A stretch of 64,000 nt of DNA from Maniola hyperantus (Eukaryota > Arthropoda > Insecta > Lepidoptera > Nymphalidae): contig NC_048560.1 in NCBI RefSeq assembly GCF_902806685.2, positions 970,492-1,034,491 of the forward strand. Direction: 5' to 3'. Each line of letters opens with the position of its first letter. The first letter of the stretch is position 1. Of this stretch, positions 12,801-24,140 are shown in pieces. The notes beneath the pieces were generated by a model. That model did no database searches and had not been told where the DNA came from. It worked only from the letters and a program-made list of their open reading frames with translations. A program made the position numbers and the translations under genes.

Positions 12801-15800
12801 CATAGAAAAATAGAAATAAAAGAAAATTTAAAACCTATATATAGGTACCTATCTAGGTAGCGTATATACTGTACCTATAGGGATTAGTATATATAGCAGA
12901 TCCTGTAGTTGCAACTCAGCTCAATAGATGGCGTTACCAAAAAATAGGGACTGATGACTCTATACCCGTATATTCAATGTACTCTATGGGTATCACATTT
13001 CATTTGTAAGTAATTTTATACGTAATTTCTACACTTATTGACATCTAGTGTGAGATAGCTGAACTATGTAGTGACATCAATATATCGATGTTAGGTCGCT
13101 AAGCGAGTAGTTTTGCTACTAACCCGCAGATGGAAAATTGAGAAGTGGGCGGCGTTCCACAACCCCTCACCCCGCAAAATGTCACTCGATATTTCATAGG
13201 GAAATCTTAATACAACATCTCCTCTTTGTTTCTGCTCTATGGTCCGATAATGACCTTAAGGCAGCTCAGTTCGGTGCTTTCTTCATACAAACGTAGGAGG
13301 GAAAATACAACAATATTCGATATTGTACGCACAAAACTAAGAATTATATCGATTTATCTCGTCATTATCTAGGTTCAATGATATCTAAAACATTGAAAAA
13401 AATATTGATTTAAAAGTTACGAGCCTCAAAAGATTCCTATTTTAACACTAAATTTATGTCAACTTTGGGCGTAAATAAATAAGATTAGGAATAGGAAAAT
13501 TCTAAAAAAAATTATCATTAGACATAGTTTATTTATTCATTAGTTGAAATAACTTTACTTTGCAAACCTAAATTCAGTAGTTTTTTCTCAAAAATACTTT
13601 TCCCAAACTACTGTTCAACCCTTTTCAAGCGCTAGATTTCGGCTAAAATCATCATGCTTCTCACCCCCAAAACATTAGACACCGCGCGGGTGGCGGAGGG
13701 AAGGGCCAGCCCAGCGGCGCGCGGCTGCGCGTGTAATATTGTGGTTTCTATGACGACAACTGTTGTTATGTTTTCAAAAACAAAAGTCGTAATGATTTTA
13801 TAAAATTAATTTTTATTCAGTGGCTATGCAAATGTGTAGAAGATTGAGCAGAGCAGAGTCAATAAGTCCTTCAAATACTTATTGCATTTTGTACATTGAC
13901 CTCTGGAATTTGAAATTTGGACACCAATTTTATTCATTGGTTTATTGACCTGACTTTGTTGTTGAGGTCCTAGTAGGGATATCTACTCGTGTGGTCCTAG
14001 TACAATAGGTAAGTAACTTTGTTTAGTTATTTATTTTATGTAATTTTAAAAAACCGGCCAAGTGCGAGTTGCTCGCGCACCAAGGGTTCCGTACTCAGGT
14101 ATTTTTTTGACATTTTGCTCCATAAATCAAAAACTATTATGCATAAAAATAAATAAAAATGTGTTTTAGAATACACACAATACAGTAAAGCCCTTTCATA
14201 TAATACCCCACTTGGTATACTTATTATACATTGAAAATTGAAAATACTAATTATTTTTTATTATACACTTTTTATTAACACACTTTTTTTTTTGTAAGTT
14301 GTAATCACAAATCTATGGTTTTCGGATTTATTCCTTTACTTGTGCTCTAAGACCTACGTACCTACTAAATTTCATGATTCTGGGTCAACGGGAAGTATCC
14401 TATAGGTTTGTGTGACAGATACGACACAGACGGAGAGACGGACAGACAGACAGACAACGAAGTGATCCCTCCCCTGAAGGGGTCCCTTTTTTCCTTATAA
14501 AGTACGGAACCCTAAAAAGGTACCTGTATATGTATAATAATATAGGTAGGTAGGTACCTACCTGGTGGTATTTCTTTGTATTTTTAGGGTTCCGTACCTC
14601 AGAAGGAAAAAAACGGAACCCTCTGTCTGTCTGTCTGTCGGTCCGTCTGTCCGTCCGTCCGTCTGTCCGTCCGTCCGTCCGTCCGTCCGTCCGTCCGTCC
14701 GTACGTCCGTCAGTCCGTCCGTCCGTCCATGCGTCTGTCGGTCCGTCCATCGGTCCGTCTGCCCGTCCGTCTGTCCGTCTGTTCGTCTGTCGGTCTGTCC
14801 GTCTGTCTGTCTGTCCGTCTATCTGTCTGTCTGTCTGTCTGTCCGTCTTACAAATAAAGTACGCAACGCTTCGTACAAATAGTACTTTTTTATTTATTTA
14901 CTAGCTGACGCCCGCGACTTCGTCCGCGTGGATGTAGGTTTTCAAAAGCCCGTGGGAACTCTTTTATTTTCTGGGATAAAAGAAGGCAGGTCATGCCTGT
15001 CGTAGAGGTGATGGCCGTTGGAGCCGGAAAGTTCTTGAGTGGAGACCGCGTAGGTATAAGTAAGCGTAGTGTGGGACGCCTTCCAGCACGATGGACCGAC
15101 GATATACAGAGGCTGGCGGGAAGTGGCTAGGTGAGGAAGGCTGAGGACCGGGTGTGGTGGCGCTCTTTAGGGAAAGCCTATGTCCAACAGTGGACGACCG
15201 CAGGCTGATGATAATGGAAAAAATCACGTTGATCCGTTGCACCCCTCACACGTCCCTATCCGCCTTCTCCACTCCTGTCACGCTGGCGAATAAGTTTGGA
15301 ATAGAATAGGATTTCGATGGAGTGCGTGGATTTTTGTGAACGGAGTTCAACCATGTAGTCGTGGTTTGGTACAATAGTAAATGGTACAATATTAATTCAC
15401 CAACAACAGTTCCTAAAACCCATAGAATAGGAGTGCAGTACCCTGCAGCATCAGTATTGAAGAGTTGGAACTTAAAGTTCAATAATGGTATATATGTTTG
15501 GCATCTACAATATTATCTCACAATCAACAGTGGCTTAGGAGTGCAATACCCAGTACCCTGCATCATCAGGGTCGAAGAGTTGGGATATCGAGTTGAATTA
15601 TGAAGTCGTTGCTTGGTACCTAAACCAGAGATAGTTTATTCTAAGCGTACCTTTAATATCAATTCAACATCAACTATTCCTAAAACAGCTGATTGAAATC
15701 CAAAAGTACAAAAGCTACCCGTGATTATTATGATGATGGTTGAGAAGTTGGCACTTGAAGTTTTAACATGTATGGTTTCTAACAAAAAAGAATGAATGAA

Positions 15801-18800
15801 ATCGGACTACGCGTTAATGAATTACAGCTCAGTATACATTTTAACTTTCAACCCCTCTCCTAAGGGAACCATGCTGAATTTCGGGATAAAAAGTATCCTA
15901 TATCCTATATCCTCATAGTATGACGTCAAATCGTACCAAGTTTCATTGGAATCCATTCAGTAGTTTCAGCGTGATGCGCGGCCGTGATACAGACAGACAG
16001 ACAGACAGACAGACAAAAATGAAAAAAATTCCAGTTTTGGGTTCAGTATCGATTATAGAGTGCCCTCGAAAAAAAAATTTCAAAATATCTTCAATGTACA
16101 GAATTTCACCTGTTACAGTTTTATTATAAGTAATAAAATAATAATAATAATATTGATTCAGATACAAGTTAGCCCTTGACTGCAATCTCACCTGGTGGTA
16201 GGTGACGATACAGTCTTGCTTACGACTATTTCGGATCGGAAATTCTTGGATTCAGGTTAAATGCAGTGCAAAAAGAGAGATCATTAGGATTCCGTACCTC
16301 AAAAGGAAAAAGGAACCCTTATAGGATCAGTTTGTTGTCTGTCCGTCTTACAAATAAAGTACGCAACGCTTCGTACAAATAGTACTTTTTTATTTATTTA
16401 TTCAGATACAAGTTAGCCCTTGACTACAATCTCACCTGGTGGTAAGTGACGATACAGTCTTGCTTACGGCTATTTCGGATCGGGAATTCTTGGATTCAGA
16501 TTAAATGCAGTGCAAAAAGAGAGATCATTAGGATTCCGTACCTCAAAAGGAAAAGGGAACCCTTATAGGATCAGTTTGTTGTCTGTCTGTCTGTCTATCT
16601 GTCAGTCTGTCAGTGTGTCTGTCAAGAAGCCTGTAGGGTACTTCCCACTGACCTAGAATGATAAAATTTGGCAGGTAGGTAATAACAGTTATAACACACG
16701 TAAGGGGAAAAATCTGAAACAATGAATTTGTGGTTACATCACGAAAAATAAATAAAAATGTGTTCATTAACGAATAGTTAGTATTTTCAACTTTCAAGTA
16801 AGATTAGTAAACCAAGTGTGATATCATATAAAAGGACCTTACTTGTACATCAAAAACCGATTTTATTTATTTTTATCCATACTAATATTATAAATGCGAA
16901 AGTGTATCTGTCTATCTGTCCGTCTGTCTGTCTGCTAGCTTTTCACAGCTCATCCATTTAACCAATTTTGATGAAATTTGGTACAAAAATAGCTTGCATC
17001 CCGGGGAAGGACATAGGCTACTTTTATGATAAATAAGATTTAGTGGATACCGCTATTTTTCTGGAAATAACGTTAGATGCGAAACTTCAATGGGGCTCTC
17101 ATATAAATAACTTATCGAACAGACAGTTCTGCTGCATATGCGGTAAAAAAGATTCGCCAGTTGACAGACATAGAAACGGCGAGACTAGTATATTTTAGTT
17201 ACTTTCACAGCATTATGTCATATGGCATATTATTAGAAAAGAAAAAGAAAGAAAAGAAAAAACGTTTATTTTTTAAAGCTGTACCACACATTACCAGTTA
17301 CCAACTGGTTAGGTTATCCCAGCGCCTCTTATACTTGAGTAATAAAGTCAAAAAACCTCAAGTAGAAGAAGCGCCGGAATAAAGTATGTCATGTGTGGCA
17401 CAACCCAAAAAAAAAGGTCCCTACTCAGCATAAATGCATATTGTCTTGCACAAGTACAAAAACATACAGCGCTGGTTTTCAGTAGAAACCCTGATTCAGA
17501 TGGCACCACGGAATTATTATGGGGTAATGCTGCTGATATAAATTCTATTTTTGTGCTGCAGAAAAGGGCTGTTCGAGCCATATATAGTATGGGACCACGA
17601 GAGTCGCTGAGAACTAAATTTAGAGAAGTTAAAATTATGACAGTGCATAATCAATATATTTTTGAAAATTTATTGTACGTATATAAAAACATAAATAAAT
17701 TAACAAAAAAAGTGACTGTCATAAGTTCAAAGTGACTGTCATAAGTTCAAAGTTTTCATAAAACGTAAACTAATTAAAAAATCCTATTACATTGTAAAGG
17801 ATTATTTAAATGATAAGCAAGCTTGGGAATGAGTTGCTCGGCTTTGTGATAGTTCTAATAAGTTTAATTTATGATTTTGTAAAGTGGTGATAATAAAAAG
17901 AATACCCGGCTGAGTTAGCTGTGGGCTCTTCTCAGTCTTGGGCACGTTTGGAACCCTCGTAGCGTTTGCGAAATAATTATCACCACTATATTTTACAAAT
18001 CCAACAACTGACAATCGAAAAGAGTAATTTATTACCTATTTTGAACAAATCATTTGACTTTGACTTTTGATCCCGGAAAATCAAAGTTCCCACGGGATTT
18101 TTAAAAAACCTAAATCCACGCGGACGAAGTTGCGGGCATCATCTAGTGCATAATAAATAGTTTTTGATTTATCATGCAAAATGTCAAAAAATACTATTTA
18201 CCTATTTATTTATTTTTATTTTTCACTAGCTGCCCCGGCGAACTTCGTACCGCCTAACAGTCGATTCTTTTTCAGGAATTTTTTAAAAATTTTCTCTCCG
18301 TAAGAACCATATTCGTACTTCAAGGAATATTATAAAAAAAGAATTAGCGAAATCGGTTCAGCTGTTCTCGAGATTTGCGATCAGCAACACATTTAGCGAT
18401 TCATTTTTATATGTACCGAAATTCTAGTTACATAGTAGTAATAAATTAAGTTACATTGTAAATGCTTATCTCTAAACAGAGATTTAGAGATAAACATTTT
18501 ACTATTGTAGTACGGAAACCTCGGGGCGCGAGTTTGACTCGTACTTGGCCGGTCGGTCTGTCGGTCGGTCGGTCGATTTATTTTAGAATGCATCGTATCG
18601 ACAGCTGGTGGTAGTAGTTTACATATATCCTACTAATATTATAAACTAGGTGAAGCTATGATAGCCTAGTGGTTAGGACGTCCGCCTTCTAAACGGAGGT
18701 CGGGGGGTTCGATCCCGGGCACGCACCTCTAACTTTTCGGAGTTATACGCGTTTTAATTAATTAAATATCACTTGCTTTAACGGTAAAGGAAAACATCGT

Positions 18801-21800
18801 GAGGAAACCTGCATGCCGAGTTCTCCATAATGTTCTCAAAGGTGTGTGAATTCTACCAATCCGCACATGGCCAGCGTGGTAGACTATGGCCAAAACCCTT
18901 CTCACTCTGAGAGGAGACCCCTGCTCTGTAGTGAGCCGGCGATGGGTTGATCATGATGATGATGAGGTGATGCCCGCGACTTCGTACGCGTGGAATTAGA
19001 TTTTTAAAAATCCCGTGGAAACTCTTTGATTTTCCGGGATAAAAAGTAGCCTATGTCACTCTCCAGGTCAACCATACCCATGCAAAAAATCACTTCGATC
19101 CGTTGCTCTGTTGCGACGTGATTGAAGGACAAACCAACGAACCAACAAACAAACACACTTTCACATTTATAATAGGTGTAGTGATGTGTGTGTGTGGATG
19201 TTTGGATGTTTGTTACTCAATCACACAAAAACGGCTGAACGGTTTTGGATGAAATTGGGAATGGAGATAGATAAAAGTGTTAATTTAGGGTATACCCTAA
19301 ATTAACACATAGGCTACTTTTTATCCCGGAAAATCAAAGAGTTCCCACGGGATTTTTAAAAACCTAATTCCACGCGGACGAAGTTGCGGGCATCAACTAG
19401 TAATAAAATATAATTTGGACTTATCCGAATTCCGAAAGTCAGGGTTGTCAAATCACACTTATATTATAAAGGCGAAATTTTGTATCTGCGTGTGTGTGTG
19501 TATAGGTTTGTTACCCTTTCACGCAAAAAGTACAAGACGGATTTGGCTGAAATTTGAAATAGTGATCGCTTTTGAAAGAGTTCTCGCGGGATTAAAAAAC
19601 CACTATATCCTCGCGGACGAAGTCGCGTGTATCATCTAGTTACAAATATAAGTATGTAGGTCATATTGTGTGCTTAGACAATTTAATTATATACTTGAGT
19701 TTTCATGTAACAGAAACAAAAATGGATTGGCGGAAGAGGAAAAAGAAACGGTTTAGACTCGCAAAAGCAAATCCCTTGCAAAGAGGAGATCTATTAAAAT
19801 TCATCAGAATCTTTCCAAACCATAATATTATCTTGTGATGATAATGCCATTACTTTTTCGGGGTTATTCCCGTGCGTCACACCCGACGTGAGTAACAATG
19901 TGACTCGACGGGAATTTTATTTGACTGAATATGTACTTTTCCGGGATGCTGAATTTGATAATGACATTTATTTTCAAATCCAAAATAGCAGACATGCACT
20001 TTTCACAAAAAATAGAAATGGGTGTCGTTTTCAGGGTTTCCAGGATGCTGGTTTTGATAATGACATTAATTTTTTAATCTAAGATGGCGGGCCAGCACTT
20101 TTTATAAAAAATAGACGCGAGTGTCGTTTTCAAGGTTCTCCAGGATGGTGAATTTGATGATGACATTTATTTATTTTTAATAAATACTTATATATTATAC
20201 TTCTATTTTAGTGGATCACGGGATTTTCTTTGGCAAGGAAACGACAAAGCAAAAAATCGAATTGAATTAGATTATGATGCTATCACACCGTACCATTTAG
20301 AGCCAGCTTCTGAAAGTTTGACACTGTGTTTGTAAGTTGATATTATTTAGATACTAGCAAATGCCCACGACTTCGTCCGCGTGGGCTACACAAAATTTCG
20401 AACCCCTATTTCACCCCCTCCAGAGTTGAATTTTCAAAAATCTCTTCTTAGTGGATGCCTGCGTCATAATAGCTATCTGCATGCCAAATTTCAGCACGAT
20501 CCGTCCAGTAGTTTGAGCTGTGCGTTGATAGATCAGTCAGTCAGTCAGTCAGTCAGTCAGTCAGTCAGTCAGTCAGTCAGTCAGTCAGTCAGTCACCTTT
20601 TTCTTTTATATATTTAGATTAGGAATTAGGATTAGGATAATATAATTATTATGTTACTAGCTGCCCCGACGAACTTCGCACCGCCTACAGTCGATTCTTT
20701 TTCAGGACATTTTTTAAATTTTTCTCTCCATAAGAACCATCCCCGTACTTCAAGGAATATTACCAAAAAGAATTAGCGAAATCGGTGCAGCTGTTCTCGA
20801 GATTTGCGATCAGCAACACATTCAACGATTCATTTTTATATAATAATATAGAGATTTACTATTTGTTGTCAGATTTGTCAATGCTGAATTATGTTGTATT
20901 TTAGTGACTCAAGACATTCCTTTTAGAAGAAAACAAGGAAAATAAAATGAATGTGCCCAATATACGTACCACTGAAATCCAACATGATGCTGCAACATTC
21001 AATTCCGTACTAAATATTGAAAGGTCTACCCATACCATACTTGTAAGTTGTTATGCTATGTTTTTTGCATACATTCTATATAGATAATACTCACAATATA
21101 TTTACGTTGATTGTATGTTTATTAATTCCAGAAATGAAATGGAGAGCTTCAATAGTTCTGCGTCGAATGATACATCTAATGTGACTGTTGAAACAGAAAA
21201 TGATACATATTGTGTTTATGTGTGTAGTGGGCTTTTAGAGGGAAATTGAATTGTACCTACTTCCTACTTATAAAAATAAAATTTTCATTTTTGAGATCAA
21301 AGTGGAATTTATTTAGACTTTTTTATACACAAGTAGATGGTATATATAGTTTTTAGTCGCTACTAATAGATAAGTGTAGGCAACAAAATTTATTTTCACA
21401 GACAAACGAATGTGTAATCATGTGTTCCTAATAGGTAATCCGCCAGCACAGAGAATTCAACTCCTAGAGTACGCATATACAAGGATTTACATGAAAACAA
21501 AATCGTAAAATGTTGGCGGGGGACAGGGGAGAATGCTTTGTTGTGATTGGTGGACTGACTAATAAAAACAATGTGCGGAATGAGGGTACCGAACGGGCGT
21601 GGGCGATGATTCATTTAAAATTCCGTGGGATCACCACGATTTAGCAATGCAATTCCTTAGGTACAGCATCAGGGTCGAGAAGTGGGTCTTCGAGTTCAAT
21701 GATAAAGTCTTTACTTGGTAGATATAGGTACCTACCTCTCAATATCAATTTATAACCGACAGTTTCAAAATCCCATAAGTTTTGGTGGTCATGTCCCCTG

Positions 21801-24082
21801 CAGCATCAGGATTGAGGAGTTGAAATCCACATTTTATATAGGACAATGTTGCAAAGTTTCTTTATCAATTAAAAAAAATACGCAAATCGGTTCAGAAATC
21901 TCGGAGATTTCTGTGTACATAGGTAGAAAAACACAACTCCTTTTTTAAAAGTCGGTTAAAAAAGTATCCTTTGTTAATTCTCTACTTGTCTGTAAAAGTC
22001 CCGTCAAAATAGGTTCTGCCGTTCCGAAGATTAGCCCGTTCAAACTTCAAACAGACAGACAGACAGACAGTTTTTAAAAACATTTGATTCAGCTGTTATG
22101 GTACAGTTCAAATAACAATGTTATGAGCTTGCGGTAGTTATTTCGAAATTACAGACAGACACTTCATAGAAGTATGGATTTCTATAATATAATATAAGTA
22201 CGAGTTGTTTATACACGCTGAGGTAGTAGTTACCTAATAGGTATGTATGTAAGTGAGATTTTATAGTATTCATCAAAAGATAAGTAGGTAATCATTATCA
22301 TTCAAAAAAAATTTAAAAATATCTATTTCAGTAGGTAAAACAATTTCACATAGTGCGTAGTAATTGGGACCATCCCAGTAAGTGTTTTAGTATTGCTACG
22401 AGTACTCGTGGCAGGCGACCCCGCTCTTCCATAAAATCTTATACAATAATAATTGAAATAAGTAGTTCCTTCATAAATCATATATTTACAAAAATTCATC
22501 GGTGACATCTGTCCAACTATCTGTGTGCCATCATCAATATATCCGGACGCTAGTGTGAGCGCATGCACTCGCTACACTGCTCATCACTGAGTCTATCTCT
22601 TTCTATCACAATGTTAGGTGAAATAGCATACAGGTTACCCACGTGGGCCGAGCAGTTCGGACGTGCATCCAGCGTCACCTTAATATAGTTTACTCGGATG
22701 CCACAAATTAGTTGGTAATGAGGATAAGACTCGTTATAGTTGACTCGCGAACACTTCTCACCATTAGCAATTGGCATTGGAATTTCCAATTCTTGGCAGA
22801 AAATTGTCGCCAGCCGCCTTGGCTATCCTGTTAGCAATTGTTCTTATTTTACGGAATTCTTAGTTTTCAATTCGGTGGCATTTTTAGGGTTCCGTACCTC
22901 AAAAGGAAAAACGGAACCCTTATAGGATCACTTTGTTGTCTGTCTGTCTGTCTGTCCGTCTGTCTGTCAAGAAACCTACAGGGTACTTCCCGTTGACCTA
23001 GAATCAATTTGGCAGGTAGGTAGATCTTATAGCTGTCATTTGGGGAAAAATCTGAAAACCGTGAATTTAGGGTAAGATCACACAATAAAAAAATTGTGGT
23101 CATGAACTAATAATTAGTAGGTATTTTCAACTTTCGAAGTGAGATAACTATATCAAGTGGGGTATCATATGAAAGGTACATTCTAAAACAGATTTTTATT
23201 TATTTTTATGCATCATAGTTTTTGAATTGTCGTGTAAAATGTCGAAAAAATACGACTGTAGTACGGAACCCTCATTGCGCGAGCCTGACTCGCACTTGGC
23301 CGGTTTTTTATTTACGCAAGAAACGCCACCGGAAAGCGCAGTGTTTACACTTGGCAGGGCAAGTAGTTCGAAAAACATGGTAGTGCAAGATCGTGGCGCG
23401 TGGAAGTCCCTACAAGAGACCTATGTCCAGCAGTGGACGTCTATCGGTTTACCAATAGTACCACTACCAATTTACCATAGTTTCTGGCATTTACAGTAGC
23501 ATGCATATACACAGGCGGATTAAAGGTCGAGAGCGCCCTAGGCAAACACCTTATAGGCGCCCCTCTAGCAGCCATATTTTTTTAAATAGTAATGAGGCAT
23601 AGCTGGAATAGAATAGAATAGAATAGAATGTTTTTTTATTCATGTAAACTTTTTAAAAGTGCTTATGAATAGTCAGGTAGTTTTAATTTACCACTGGTTC
23701 GGAATGCCGTTCCTACCGAGAAGAACCAGCAAGAAACTCTGCGGTTGCTCTTTTTAATTTTTCAATTTACAATGTTATTATACCGTACTATACAAGCCAT
23801 TGCAGCCCCGTGCATTGCTGGAGCGAGTCAAATCCAAGCTTTTTTATCGTTTACATAGTCTGCGACTGTATAATATGCTTTTTTTAGGAGCATACTTTTA
23901 ACACATTTTTTAAACTTGTGTAAAGGCAAGTCTAAAAAAATTGCTTGTGGAATTTTATTATAAAATATTACACTCATTCCCACAAATGACTTTCCCACCT
24001 TCCAGAGGCGGAGCGCAGGAGTAGCTAGCTTATTTTTGTTTCTAGTTTGTACCTAGAATGTACCTTGTAGAATAGTAGTACC

Positions 24083-24140
<58 letters not shown>

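Noticed and set aside
14400..14882. Two long frames of TDGRTDGR / PSVRPSV type
   Set aside because: They read through a tetranucleotide array.
18660..18724. tRNA-Arg gene (and similar tRNA-like heads at 41475, 24300, 61000, 56390)
   Set aside because: The stems do not pair well, and each head is attached to a repeated body. These are SINEs.
24066..24140. CRISPR-like or other spaced array
   Set aside because: All periodic sequences here are contiguous micro- or minisatellites without unique spacers, in a eukaryotic genome.
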